The notes: generated by a model from the sequence alone, not told the origin. Numbered from the stretch's first letter, positions 17,379-29,862 are shown. The stretch is 64,000 nucleotides of DNA from CAVUPF01 sp963803755 (GCA_963803755.1 CAWDNP010000002.1:1-64000); one strand, 5' to 3'. Numbers and translations: made by a program.

Positions 17379-19505
17379 CTATCCCCGCAGCCGCTCCGCC
17401 AGCCCGGAGTGTCGCCCGCCGCCGTCGTCGCGGCGCACCGCCATCGCCAGCGCGGCCGGGTCCCCGACCAGCACGCAGCTGTTGCGGGCGCGAGTAATCG
17501 CGGTGTAGAGGAGGGGGCGGGTGAGCATCCGTGCATGGGAGTGGTGGCAGACGCCGACCACGACCGGCACCTCGCAGCCCTGTGCCTTGTGGACGGAGAT
17601 CGCGTAGGCGAGGCGCAGGGTCGCCGTCTCTCCGTAGGGGATAACCAGGGAGCCGCCATCGTCGGTGTCGACGACGATTGCCTCCTCCTCGGGGTCCTCG
17701 GAGCACAGGAAGACGATCGAGCCGTTCATCAAGCCCAGCTCGTGGGAGTTGCGGGTCTGGATCAGACGGTCGCCGATCCGAAAGCGCCCGTTCAGCGCCG
17801 GCTTGCCGCTCGGGTTGAGCCGGGCCTGCAGGCTCTTGTTGAGCGCGTCGATCCCGACCGCCCCCTTATACATCGGCGCCAGCACCTGCACATCGCGGAT
17901 CGGGTCGACGTCAAAGCGCTTCGGCGCCCGCTCGACAACCACCTCCACCACCGTCTCCAGCGCCCGCTCTGGGCTAGGCCGGTCGATGAAGAAAAAGTCG
18001 TGTTCCTGGCCTGCGTTGGGTCTCATGTGCGGCAGCCGGCCCTGGTTGATCTCGTGGGCGGCGGTGGTGATCATCGACTGCGCCGCCCGTCGGAAGATCT
18101 GGTTGAGCCGCACCACCGGTGCGATCTCCGCGGCGATCAGGTCCTCGAACGGCTTTCCGGCGCCGATCGGCGCCAGCTGGTCAGCGTCGCCGACGAAGAC
18201 GACGTGCGTCGACTCGGCCAGCCCGTCGAGCAGGACCTCGACCAGCCGCAGGTTCAGCATCGAGGCCTCATCGACGATGACGAGATCGGTGGGGAGGGGG
18301 TGGCCGGGCCCATAGGTGGGGTCGCGGCCGGGCATCCACTCGAGCATTCGGTGGATCGTCTGCGCCTCGTGCCCGGTCGCCTCCTCGAGTCGGCGCGCCG
18401 CGCGGCCGGTCGGCGCGCAGAGCGCAATGGTTGCTTCGGCGGCCTCTGCCTCGGCGACGATCGCCTGGGTGCAGACGGTCTTGCCGACGCCCGGCCCGCC
18501 GGTCAGCACCGAGATACGGGAGGCGAAGGCGCCGCGCACCGCTGCCCACTGCTCGTCGGTGAGCGAACCGTCCGGATTCTCGGCGGCGGGCTCGTGGTTG
18601 AGGTGGGGCTCGGCGCTGGCGCGGGAGCGCAGCGTCTCAGCCACGGCGATCTCACGAGCACGGGTCGGCTCGCGATAGACCCGCCCCTCCTCGACCAGTA
18701 GGCCGCGAGCACCGACCAGTACATCGGGATCTGGATCGAGGCCTAGCAGCTTCGCGGCGCGCTTGGTCAGCTCGGCGACCGGCAGGAAGGTGTGCCCCTG
18801 CTGCTCGGCCTCGATGAGGACGAAGGTTGCGGCGGCCTGGGCGCGGCGGTCGGACTCCGGCGGTACGTCGGCGCTCAGCGCAATCTTGTCGGCGCGCGCG
18901 AACCCGACGCCTTCGACCTCGGTCAGTCGGTAAGGGTCCTCGTGCAGGATCGCCATCGACCGATCGCCGTAGCGGGCGAGGATCGGTGCGGCGAGGTGCG
19001 CCAGCCCGTGCGGAGCTAGCAGGACATGCAGGTCGCGAACGGCGCGGCTCGCGTGCCAGGACTCGACCGCAGCGCTCGCCTGCTTGGCGCTGACTCCGTT
19101 CAACGAGCCGAACACCCTGGCTGGGTCGGCGGCGATCGCTCCCAACACCCTCTCGCCGTGCTCCTCGACCAGCCGCTCCGCGCGGGCGGGCCCGATGTGG
19201 CGCAAGGAGGTGAGGTAGGCGATCTGCCCCTCGCGGTCGGCGGGGTCAATCGGCAGCGCCCGCTGGGCGCGAAGCTGGCGCCCGTAGCGGGAGTGCGTCT
19301 GCCAGTCGCCACTCACCTCGGCTCGGTCGCCGGAGCCCAGGTGGGCGACCGGGCCGATCAGCGCAAAACCCTCGCCGGACTCCGCGTCTTGCACCTCCAG
19401 TACCGCGTAGCCGTCGTCCTCGGCCCGGAAGATGACGCCCAGAACCTCGACCGTGCCCGAGTAGGCAGCCTCATCGGTGTTGAACAAAGTCGCCTTGCCG
19501 TTCAC
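17379..19505 (-). CDS. recD2: RecD2-type ATP-dependent DNA helicase
   Basis: A 708-residue SF1B 5'-3' helicase of the RecD2 (RecD-like, RecBC-independent) family involved in repair and replication-fork maintenance. The N-terminal OB-like and helix-hairpin-helix region (TSLRHIGPARAERLVEEHG, VEGVGFARADKIA) is typical of RecD2 and absent from RecBCD RecD. Helicase motifs: GGPGVGKTVCTQ (Walker A), VIVDEASML (Walker B), VGDADQLAPIGAGKPFEDL (motif III), QIFRRA, and C-terminal ISVHKAQGCEVPVVV with YTAITRARN. Start GTG 19505 lies just five bases downstream of a 13-bp hairpin. No recB/recC nearby. Confidence 0.93.
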   Translation of the reverse strand: MNGKATLFNTDEAAYSGTVEVLGVIFRAEDDGYAVLEVQDAESGEGFALIGPVAHLGSGDRAEVSGDWQTHSRYGRQLRAQRALPIDPADREGQIAYLTSLRHIGPARAERLVEEHGERVLGAIAADPARVFGSLNGVSAKQASAAVESWHASRAVRDLHVLLAPHGLAHLAAPILARYGDRSMAILHEDPYRLTEVEGVGFARADKIALSADVPPESDRRAQAAATFVLIEAEQQGHTFLPVAELTKRAAKLLGLDPDPDVLVGARGLLVEEGRVYREPTRAREIAVAETLRSRASAEPHLNHEPAAENPDGSLTDEQWAAVRGAFASRISVLTGGPGVGKTVCTQAIVAEAEAAEATIALCAPTGRAARRLEEATGHEAQTIHRMLEWMPGRDPTYGPGHPLPTDLVIVDEASMLNLRLVEVLLDGLAESTHVVFVGDADQLAPIGAGKPFEDLIAAEIAPVVRLNQIFRRAAQSMITTAAHEINQGRLPHMRPNAGQEHDFFFIDRPSPERALETVVEVVVERAPKRFDVDPIRDVQVLAPMYKGAVGIDALNKSLQARLNPSGKPALNGRFRIGDRLIQTRNSHELGLMNGSIVFLCSEDPEEEAIVVDTDDGGSLVIPYGETATLRLAYAISVHKAQGCEVPVVVGVCHHSHARMLTRPLLYTAITRARNSCVLVGDPAALAMAVRRDDGGGRHSGLAERLRG

Positions 19506-19510
19506 ACACC

Positions 19511-19543
19511 AAAGCTAGCCGCCCGCGAGGCGGCTAGCTTTTT
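19511..19543 (+). terminator. Terminator-like hairpin at the recD2 start
   Basis: Perfect 13-bp arms (AAAGCTAGCCGCC and GGCGGCTAGCTTT), loop CGCGA, then TTTTT read on the plus strand. No plus-strand gene ends here, so it could stop antisense transcription. On the minus strand it would be a leader hairpin right before recD2 with only a short U run. Confidence 0.6.
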
Positions 19544-19608
19544 GTCGAGTTGTCTGCGGATCGCGTCACAGACCACCTCGACCTCTGCGTTATAGCGCTC
19601 TGAGGGGA

Positions 19609-19843
19609 GCACTCCCAGCAGGACCTCTGCATCGACTCGCTGACCCTGCACCGCTGGGTCGAGAACCTCGCCGCCCACCGCGACGCGATTGCCGAGGCCG
19701 GAACGGAGCGGGAGCGGATCTGGCGCCTCTACATGACCGGCTCGGTGCTGGCCTTCGAGCGCGGCGATATCTCAGTCCAGCAGCTGCTGGGGCCCGCCCC
19801 CGGCGCCTCGCCGGGGCTACCGCTCTCCCGCCGCAGCGTCTAG
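19609..19843 (+). pseudogene. Remnant of a cyclopropane-fatty-acid synthase C-terminus
   Basis: This stretch reads in one frame as LTLHRWVENLAAHRDAIAEA, then RIWRLYMTGSVLAFERGDIS and VQQLLGP, ending in TAG at 19841-19843. This is the characteristic C-terminal helix region of CFA-synthase-family SAM methyltransferases (L-R-x-W, W-R-x-Y-x-x-G-S-x-x-A-F). An in-frame TGA precedes it, no start is present and the methyltransferase core is missing. It is therefore a truncated remnant left by deletion. The upstream terminator-like hairpin may mark the deletion edge. Confidence 0.65.
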
Positions 19844-19855
19844 CGTCCCCGTCAG

Positions 19856-20053
19856 ATGAATCGAGGGCTCTGCGATAGCTGTGCCTACCAGCGCCTGGTG
19901 CCCAACACCCGCGGGTCGGAGTTCTCACTCTGTGAGCGCTCGCGGTCGGACCAGCGCTATCCGCGCTATCCGCGCCTCCCCGTCAGGAGCTGCCCCGGCC
20001 ACGAGTTGCGTGACCGGGGCGCGGCGGGTGAGTCGCGCGGCGGCGGCTCCTGA
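19856..20053 (+). CDS. Small four-Cys protein, possible zinc ribbon
   Basis: 65 residues. The N-terminal 47 are well ordered: GLCDSCAYQRLVPNTRGSEF, then SLCERS, then RYPRLPVRSCPGHE. The Cys pattern CxxC ... C ... C, with R-G-S-x-F-S-L-C and Y-P-R-L-P-V, matches small uncharacterised actinobacterial proteins as I recall them. A single bound zinc is the simple inference. The last 18 residues (RGAAGESRGGGS) are low complexity. It starts 13 bases after the CFA-synthase remnant. Function unknown. Confidence 0.6.
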   Translation: MNRGLCDSCAYQRLVPNTRGSEFSLCERSRSDQRYPRYPRLPVRSCPGHELRDRGAAGESRGGGS

Positions 20054-20058
20054 GCGTC

Positions 20059-20454
20059 CTAGCCTGCCGCCATCGGGTCGGGTTCGCCAAGCTTGGTGAC
20101 GTCGGGCGCCTCGTAGATCTTGCCGACCGTGCCACCGAGGACGAGGAGGCGGATGCCCTCATCGCCCGGCCAGACCTTGCGGCTGATGCCCGGGCCGACC
20201 TTGGCGACCTGGTCGGGGTCGAGCTGGAAGCGCTCGCCCTCGATCTCAATTTCACCGCCGCCACGCAGCGTCACGTAGACCTCCTCTTGCCCGTCATGCT
20301 CGTGATCGTGCGTTGGGTAGTTCTCGTAGTTGGGCGGCAAGTCGATGATCTGCATGCCGAACGATTCGACGCCGAGTTCGGCGCGGGCTCGCTTGAAGCC
20401 GCCACCGAAGACCGCCTCCATGTCGTCGATCCTCTTCACCGTGTGAGTGCTCAT
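20059..20454 (-). CDS. Cupin domain protein
   Basis: A 131-residue single-domain cupin. Motif 1 is THDHEHDGQEEVYVTLRGGG, carrying metal-ligand His and Glu residues; the second half (VAKVGPGISRKVWPGDEGIRLL) lacks a clear second His. It may bind metal or a small ligand. ATG at 20454 (MSTHTVKRIDD) is chosen from the domain boundary and a nearby GAGGA; a longer frame upstream has no protein-like character. It is divergent from a TetR gene across a perfect palindrome, so it is a likely target of that regulator. Confidence 0.85.
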   Translation of the reverse strand: MSTHTVKRIDDMEAVFGGGFKRARAELGVESFGMQIIDLPPNYENYPTHDHEHDGQEEVYVTLRGGGEIEIEGERFQLDPDQVAKVGPGISRKVWPGDEGIRLLVLGGTVGKIYEAPDVTKLGEPDPMAAG

Positions 20455-20515
20455 CTGTCCTCCTCGAAGTGGGTTTCTCCCCGGTCGGGGCTGAGCGCAC
20501 GATCCTAGTCGATTT

Positions 20516-20531
20516 GCACGAACGTTCGTGC
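20516..20531. promoter_or_regulatory. Perfect 16-bp palindrome, TetR operator
   Basis: GCACGAACGTTCGTGC is fully symmetric. It lies in the divergent promoter region of the cupin and TetR genes and overlaps the apparent GTG start of the TetR gene (20528). ACGAACGTTCGT cores are typical TetR-family binding sites, so autoregulation and control of the cupin are inferred. Confidence 0.75.
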
Positions 20532-21139
20532 TTTTCTGTAGCCTGATCCAGATCAGCATTATCACCGAGACCACCAAGGGCGCCGAGACACGAGCCGCGA
20601 TCCTCGAACGCGCTGTCGACATCGCCTCCGCCGAGGGCCTCGAGGGGCTGACGATCGGACGGCTCGCCGCCGAGCTGGAGATGAGCAAGAGCGGCATCTT
20701 CGCCCACTTCGGCGCCAAGCAGGAGCTGCAGCTGGCAACGGTGGAGGCTGCGGCCGCCCGCTTTAGCGCTAGCGTCATCGAGCCGGCTGCAGCCGCGCCC
20801 GACGGCGCCCCCCGCCTGCGCGCGCTCGCCGAGGCCTACATGGCCCATCTCGACCGCGACGCCTACTCGGGCGGCTGCTTTTGGGCAGCGACCTCGGCCG
20901 AGTACGACGACCGACCTGGCCCGGTCCGAGAAGCTATCGCAAGCGCCCTCGATGCCTGGCTCGGCGAGTTGGAGCGCCAAGCTCGGGTGGCCGGCGCGGA
21001 GGACCCGCAGCGCCTAGCCTTCGAGTTCTACGCCGTCGTCATGGGCGCCAACTCAAGGTACCGGCTCTCCGGGGATCGGCGAGTCTTTGACTATGCCCGC
21101 GACGCGATCGAGCGGCTGCTGAAGGAGGTGCCCGCATGA
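20528..21139 (+). CDS. TetR/AcrR family transcriptional regulator
   Basis: A repressor of about 203 residues. The N-terminal HTH is clear: AILERAVDIASAEGLEGLTI, RLAAELEMSKSGIFAHFGAK, with the recognition helix SKSGIFAHF. The C-terminal ligand domain (ALAEAYMAHLDRDAYSGGCF, FEFYAVVMGANSRYRLSGD) fits the TetR_C type seen with small oxidative or lipid genes. The only standard start is GTG 20528, lying inside the operator palindrome; the first 15 residues (LFCSLIQISII) are unlike a TetR N-terminus. The real start could be a rarer codon near ITETTKGAE. It overlaps the SnoaL gene by ATGA. Confidence 0.87.
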   Translation: MLFCSLIQISIITETTKGAETRAAILERAVDIASAEGLEGLTIGRLAAELEMSKSGIFAHFGAKQELQLATVEAAAARFSASVIEPAAAAPDGAPRLRALAEAYMAHLDRDAYSGGCFWAATSAEYDDRPGPVREAIASALDAWLGELERQARVAGAEDPQRLAFEFYAVVMGANSRYRLSGDRRVFDYARDAIERLLKEVPA

Positions 21140-21594
21140 GTTCCACCGACCAGGACGGGATCAGGGGGGAGATGGCGGCTGACTTCGTCCGCCGCTTCGC
21201 GGAGTTCTGGCAGGCGCCGGCGCCCGAGCGACTCGGCACCGTGTTGGCGGAGCGGGTACGGCTCTCAGCGCCGATGGTGCCGACCACCCACAACCTGGCC
21301 GAAGGCGAGCAGGCCTTCGCCGACCTCTTCGAGCTGATCCCGGACATGAGAGCAGAGGTCCATCGCTGGGGGGCGACCGAGGACGGCGTCCTGATCGAGT
21401 TCACCGCGTCGGGAACCGCGGCTGGCGGCCCCGTCTCCTGGCGGGCGGTCGATCGCTTCACACTCGGCGAGGATGGCCTCGCGACCGAGCGCGACACCTT
21501 CTTCGACTCGCTGCCACTGATGCTGACATTGGCGCGGCGCCCCCGTGCCTGGCCCGGGTTCACGCGCAGTCGCATCAAGCAGATGCGACGCTGA
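21136..21594 (+). CDS. SnoaL-like / NTF2-fold protein
   Basis: 152 residues with the cone-shaped SnoaL/NTF2 fold pattern: FVRRFAEFWQAPAPERL, LSAPMVPTTHNLAEGEQAFA, EVHRWGATEDGVLIEFTASG and VDRFTLGEDGLATERDTFFD. These proteins are often small-molecule cyclases, isomerases or polyketide-modifying accessory proteins, or simply ligand binders; the activity here is unknown. The start overlaps the TetR stop by four bases, so the two are translated together and the SnoaL protein may act on the regulator's ligand. Confidence 0.82.
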   Translation: MSSTDQDGIRGEMAADFVRRFAEFWQAPAPERLGTVLAERVRLSAPMVPTTHNLAEGEQAFADLFELIPDMRAEVHRWGATEDGVLIEFTASGTAAGGPVSWRAVDRFTLGEDGLATERDTFFDSLPLMLTLARRPRAWPGFTRSRIKQMRR

Positions 21595-21616
21595 AGTCGG
21601 ATCCGATCGCAGGCAC

Positions 21617-22015
21617 CTACGGCGCCATGTGCTGGACGCGCTGCGGTTGGACTTTGACGATGACCCGCACTTCGCCGGGCTGGCGAAGCGGGTACTCCTC
21701 GACGCCCATGTAGCGCTTCGCCAGCGCATCGATGTGCTCGTCGGCGCCCTCGTGGGTCAGCTCGACCGCCCGCCCGCGGATCAGCAGGCTCTCGTAAGGG
21801 TTCTCCGGGTTGGTGATCGAGATCGCCACTCGTGGGTCTCGCCGCAGGTTCTTGGGCTTCAGTCGGCCCTCGGCGGTGTTGAAGAGGACCAGGCCGTCCT
21901 CGGAGTCGATCCAGACCGGTGACACCTGTGGGGAGCCGTCCTCCATCACCGTTGCGACGTGGGCGAAGTTCTTGCCTCCGAGCAGGTGCTGTGCCTCTGC
22001 GGGAATCTCTGCCAT
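21617..22015 (-). CDS. PPOX-class F420- or flavin-dependent protein
   Basis: 132 residues with the split beta-barrel of the pyridoxamine 5'-phosphate oxidase superfamily: FAHVATVMEDGSPQVSPVWI, LVLFNTAEGRLKPKNLRRDP and VAISITNPENPYESLLIRGR. This is the actinobacterial F420-binding (FDOR-B) or PPOX type rather than PdxH, whose substrate residues are not seen. It probably reduces an unknown small molecule. ATG at 22015 has an AGGAGG just upstream on the minus strand. Convergent with the SnoaL gene. Confidence 0.85.
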   Translation of the reverse strand: MAEIPAEAQHLLGGKNFAHVATVMEDGSPQVSPVWIDSEDGLVLFNTAEGRLKPKNLRRDPRVAISITNPENPYESLLIRGRAVELTHEGADEHIDALAKRYMGVEEYPLRQPGEVRVIVKVQPQRVQHMAP

Positions 22016-22108
22016 CTGAGCCTCCTGACAATTGCGGGATTGCGCGCTGCGTCAGTGACCATAATCATCGGCGTGCCCGGCTGAGGCGGTCGGCGATGAT
22101 CTGAATCC

Positions 22109-22684
22109 ATGCCTGAGGAGCTTCCGATCCTTCTCTTTGCCTCGCGCGCTGAGTTCGCGGTCTGGCTAGAAGATGGCCACACCACCTCGGAGGGCATTTG
22201 GCTGAAGATCGCCAAGAAGGAGTCCGGCGCAAAGAGCGTCACCTATACGGAGGCGCTGGAGTTGGCGCTCTGCTTCGGGTGGATCGACAGTCAGAAGCGG
22301 GGCTTTGACGAGAAGCACTTCCTGCAACGGTTCACGCCGCGGCGCCCGCGTGGCAGGTGGTCGCGGATCAACCGAGACAAGGTCGAAGAGCTGATTGCGG
22401 CCGGGGCGATGCGGGCCACGGGCATGGCCGAGGTCGATGCCGCTAAAGCCGACGGCCGCTGGAAGGCGGCATATGAGGGGCAGCGAAACGCCAAGGTCCC
22501 CATCGATCTGGCGCGTGAGCTCGACCGAAACACGGCCGCGCGCGAGTTTTTCTCCACCCTCGACAGCTCCAACCGCTACGCGATCATCTATCGGCTGAAC
22601 GACGCGAAGAGGCCCGAGACTCGGAAACGGCGGCTGCGCAAGTTCGTCGGCATGCTTGAGCGAGGCGAGAAGATCCACGGATAG
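22109..22684 (+). CDS. YdeI/OmpD-associated family protein
   Basis: A 191-residue cytoplasmic protein of the YdeI family: SEGIWLKIAKKESGAKSVTY, EALELALCFGWIDSQKRGFD, FLQRFTPRRPRGRWSRINRD, and a basic C-terminus ending AKRPETRKRRLRKFVGMLER. Bacterial YdeI proteins have been linked to resistance to antimicrobial peptides, but no mechanism is known. ATG at 22109. It stands 27 bases before rlmN in the same direction. Confidence 0.85.
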   Translation: MPEELPILLFASRAEFAVWLEDGHTTSEGIWLKIAKKESGAKSVTYTEALELALCFGWIDSQKRGFDEKHFLQRFTPRRPRGRWSRINRDKVEELIAAGAMRATGMAEVDAAKADGRWKAAYEGQRNAKVPIDLARELDRNTAAREFFSTLDSSNRYAIIYRLNDAKRPETRKRRLRKFVGMLERGEKIHG

Positions 22685-22711
22685 CCATAGCTGTCTCCGT
22701 ACACTCGCCTG

Positions 22712-23698
22712 GTGGACCGTTCGCTGCTCGCAAGGACTCTCGCCGAGGCCGGTGAACCCGACTACCGTGCTTCTCAGGTCTGGGAGTGGGTCGCGCGCGG
22801 GGCACGCTCCTATGAGGAGATGAGCAACCTTCCGGCGGCGCTTCGGGAGCGACTCGCCGAGCTGGTGCCGCTCTCGACGCTCGCCGTCCACGCGGAGGCT
22901 AAATCCGACGACGGTACGGTCAAGACCCTCTTCCACACTGCCGACGGGCGGCCGATCGAGGCGGTGCTGATGCGGTACCGCGACACTCGCCGCTCGGTCT
23001 GCCTTTCCTCGCAGTCGGGCTGCCCGCTCACCTGCACCTTCTGCGCCACAGGGCAGATGAAGTTCGGCCGCAACCTCAGTGCCGATGAGATCCTCGACCA
23101 GGCGCTGCACTTCCGACGTGTCGAAAGGATCGACCACGTCGTCTTCATGGGGATGGGTGAGCCGACGATGAACCTCGATGCGGTTCTCGGTGTCTGCGAG
23201 CGGCTGCCTGACCTCGGCGTCACTCACCGGCGCACCGCGATCTCGACGGTCGGCTGGGTGCCGGGCATCGACCGCCTTACCGAGTGCGAGATGCCGGTTT
23301 CCATGGCGCTCTCGCTGCATGCCCCGAACGACGAGCTGCGCTCCTCGCTGATGCCGGTCAACGACCGCTATCCGCTGGCCGAGGTGCTCGCCGCCTGCGA
23401 CCGTTACCGTGCTCGCCGCCGCCACAAGGTCTTCGTCGAGTACGTGATGCTTGCCGGGATCAACGACCGCCCCGAGCACGCGCGCCAGCTCGCCGCCCTG
23501 CTCGACCCACGCACCTACAAGGTCAACCTGATCCCTTACAACCCGACCGGCGCCTATGAGGGCTCCTCTCCGGAGCAGATCGAGCGCTTCCGCGCGATCC
23601 TCGCCGAGCACCGCCTCACCGCCACCGTCCGCCTCACCCGCGGTCGCGACATAGATGCTGCCTGCGGCCAGCTCGCGGCCACGGCGAGCCCTGGATAG
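22712..23698 (+). CDS. rlmN: 23S rRNA (A2503-C2)/tRNA (A37-C2) methyltransferase RlmN
   Basis: A 328-residue radical SAM enzyme that methylates C2 of A2503 in 23S rRNA and A37 in tRNA. The 4Fe-4S motif is SGCPLTCTFCATG (CxxxCxxC), followed by GQMKFGRNLSADEI, HVVFMGMGEPTMNLD and SMALSLHAPNDELRSSLMPV. The C-terminal RGRDIDAACGQL carries the Cys that forms the protein-RNA thioether intermediate. GTG at 22712 gives MDRSLLARTLAEAGEPDYRA, a normal N-terminus. Confidence 0.95.
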   Translation: MDRSLLARTLAEAGEPDYRASQVWEWVARGARSYEEMSNLPAALRERLAELVPLSTLAVHAEAKSDDGTVKTLFHTADGRPIEAVLMRYRDTRRSVCLSSQSGCPLTCTFCATGQMKFGRNLSADEILDQALHFRRVERIDHVVFMGMGEPTMNLDAVLGVCERLPDLGVTHRRTAISTVGWVPGIDRLTECEMPVSMALSLHAPNDELRSSLMPVNDRYPLAEVLAACDRYRARRRHKVFVEYVMLAGINDRPEHARQLAALLDPRTYKVNLIPYNPTGAYEGSSPEQIERFRAILAEHRLTATVRLTRGRDIDAACGQLAATASPG

Positions 23699-23769
23699 GT
23701 GAAGCTCCCTCGGGGTCCCCAGCTGCGCCACATGACGGCCTGGCTGCTCAGCCAACTAGCATCCCCTCG

Positions 23770-25245
23770 ATGCCAGCAGTCGACACCGCAGCGCAAGTTG
23801 CCCGTCCCAAGCGGTTCTCCGCCAACCCGATGCGGCGGCTGGTCGGCGATGTACTCGCCGAGTGGAGCGGCCGCGGCAGGTTTCCTCCGGGCCCTGGCGA
23901 TTTCAGCGTCTCCCGCACCCGGCAGATCGTTCGCGATCCGCTGCCGATTCTTCTCGCCTGCTATGAGGAGCACGGGCCGATCTTCAGCCTCCGTGTCCTT
24001 CATTCCCGCAGCGTCTTCATGCTCGGCCCCGAGGCCAACCACTTTGTCACCGTCGCCCACCCGGAGAACTTCCACTGGCGTGAGGGCAGCTTTGGCGACC
24101 TGATCCCGCTGCTCGGCGACGGCCTGCTGACGATCGATGACGCATACCACGATCGAGCCCGGGAGATCATGATGCCCGCCTTCCATCGCGAGCAGGTGAC
24201 GACGATGCTGGAGTCGATGAGCGCAGAGGCTGAGGCGGCGATCTCCCGCCTGCGCCTAGGCGAGGTGCTCGACCTCTACGTCTGGATGCGCAACCTGGCG
24301 ATGAGAATCGCGATGCGAGCTTTGCTCGGGCTCGACCCCGACGACGGCGGCAATGGCGCCGCCGCCGCCGAGCACTTCGAGCGCGCCCTCGGCTTCTATG
24401 GGATCGACTTCGCGCTGCGCTTGTTGCGCGGCCCGGGTTCTCCCTGGCGCAAGATGATCGCTTCGCGCGCCGAACTCGATCAGATCGTCTTCGGCGAGAT
24501 CGCTCACCGGCGCGCCGAGCCCAACCCGGACAATCGCGACATCCTCAGCCTCCTGCTCAGCGCCCGCGGCGAGGCGGGGGAGGCCTTCACCGACCGCGAG
24601 GTCCGCGACCAAGTGATGACCCTGATGTTCGCCGGCCACGATACCTCCAGCTCGACCCTCACCTTCATGATGCATGAGCTGGCCCGACACCCGGAGGTTC
24701 TCGCGCACCTCTGTGAAGAGCAGGACCGGGTTCTCGCCGGCAGCGTCCCGACGGTCGACCAGCTCGAGCGGGAGATGCCATACCTCGACATGGTCCTCGA
24801 CGAGGTGCTGCGCCTCTATCCGCCTGCCTGGATCGGCCCGCGCCGCGCCGTCCGTGAGTTCGAGTTCGGCGGCTATACCGTGCCCAAGGGCGCCTACGTC
24901 AACTACTGCTCCTGGGCCAGCCACCGCATCCCGGAGGTCTTCCCGGACCCCGAGGCGTTCATCCCCGAGCGCTTCACCCGCGAGCGCAAGGCCGCCCTGC
25001 CACGCGGTGCCTACGTGCCCTTCGGCGGCGGTCAACGCATCTGCATCGGTAAGCGCTTCGGCCAGACCGAGGTGAAGCTGGTGGCGACGATGCTGCTGCA
25101 GCGACTGCGACTCGACGCGCTGCCCGGCCGCACGATGACGGTGCGGCAGATGCCCACGCTTTCGCCGAGGGGCGGTTTGAAAATGCGGGTGAAGGAGCGG
25201 GGCGCCCCCCCGGGGCTCCCGATCGCCTCGGTTTCCGGGCCTTAG
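23770..25245 (+). CDS. Cytochrome P450
   Basis: A 491-residue heme monooxygenase. The I-helix oxygen-binding motif reads LMFAGHDTSSSTL, the ExxR pair is in DEVLRLYPPAW, the PERF motif is FIPERF and the heme-binding loop is FGGGQRICIGKRFGQTE with the proximal Cys. The N-terminus has no obvious membrane anchor, as usual in bacteria. Electron partners (ferredoxin, reductase) are not nearby, so the redox chain and substrate are unknown. In the general CYP4/CYP110-like style (FAGHDTSSS), lipid or terpene substrates are possible. Followed by a 58-residue membrane peptide gene. Confidence 0.93.
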   Translation: MPAVDTAAQVARPKRFSANPMRRLVGDVLAEWSGRGRFPPGPGDFSVSRTRQIVRDPLPILLACYEEHGPIFSLRVLHSRSVFMLGPEANHFVTVAHPENFHWREGSFGDLIPLLGDGLLTIDDAYHDRAREIMMPAFHREQVTTMLESMSAEAEAAISRLRLGEVLDLYVWMRNLAMRIAMRALLGLDPDDGGNGAAAAEHFERALGFYGIDFALRLLRGPGSPWRKMIASRAELDQIVFGEIAHRRAEPNPDNRDILSLLLSARGEAGEAFTDREVRDQVMTLMFAGHDTSSSTLTFMMHELARHPEVLAHLCEEQDRVLAGSVPTVDQLEREMPYLDMVLDEVLRLYPPAWIGPRRAVREFEFGGYTVPKGAYVNYCSWASHRIPEVFPDPEAFIPERFTRERKAALPRGAYVPFGGGQRICIGKRFGQTEVKLVATMLLQRLRLDALPGRTMTVRQMPTLSPRGGLKMRVKERGAPPGLPIASVSGP

Positions 25246-25269
25246 CCAACACGTCGTATTCTGGGCCGC

Positions 25270-25438
25270 ATGACGGCACTCGCAATCACCGTCGTGCCGC
25301 CGCCGGCCCTTGAGGCCTGGCCGGCCGTGGTCGGAGCCGGCCTGATCCCGATCGTTGGCCTGATCGCCGTCGGATACATCATCTTCCGTGCCGTGCGCGA
25401 CCACGACGAAGAGGACGGAGACGAGCCGGAGCCGCCTC

Positions 25439-25446
<8 letters not shown>
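25270..25446 (+). CDS. Small single-pass membrane protein
   Basis: 58 residues starting at ATG 25270. One hydrophobic helix (VVGAGLIPIVGLIAVGYIIF) is followed by a short basic stretch and an acidic tail (DHDEEDGDEPEPPP). It lies 24 bases after the P450 in the same direction and overlaps the 3' end of the convergent glutamine synthetase gene by eight bases. It could be a partner of the P450 or an independent peptide. No family recognised. Confidence 0.5.
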
Positions 25447-27586
<2,140 letters not shown>

Positions 27587-27700
27587 CGCTTGATTGGTCC
27601 TCACTTGGCGGCGCACCCAAGCCCTGGGCGCGTTCGATTACCGGTCTCACTTCCCATACGAAGAGCCAGAGCAGCCTAGTGGCAACGCGGCGCCGGCGAG

Positions 27701-27718
27701 TTGTACGCGGGTACAACG
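27701..27718. promoter_or_regulatory. Inverted repeat in the glnN / fadN-like divergent region
   Basis: GTTGTACGCGGGTACAAC has 7-bp perfect arms around GCGG. It is central in the 244-base region between the two divergent genes. The geometry suits a TetR- or GntR-type operator. Which gene it controls is not decided. Confidence 0.5.
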
Positions 27719-27830
27719 TTCGGCGTGCCGCCTTGTCCCGGATGGCGGTCGGCGCTTTACCGGTAGCCTGCGGCCTCCCGCGGCCAAGTGCCGCATCGCA
27801 AAGCCAAGAATCCCGGAGGACCTACCCGCA

Positions 27831-29831
<2,001 letters not shown>

Positions 29832-29862
29832 CTACCCGGTAAGCGCCGAAGCCGAGCCCCGC

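Noticed and set aside
17327..17659. N-terminal extension of the S53 protease frame
   Set aside because: The extension is Arg/Ser/Pro low complexity opposite recD2; a clear signal peptide begins at 17326.
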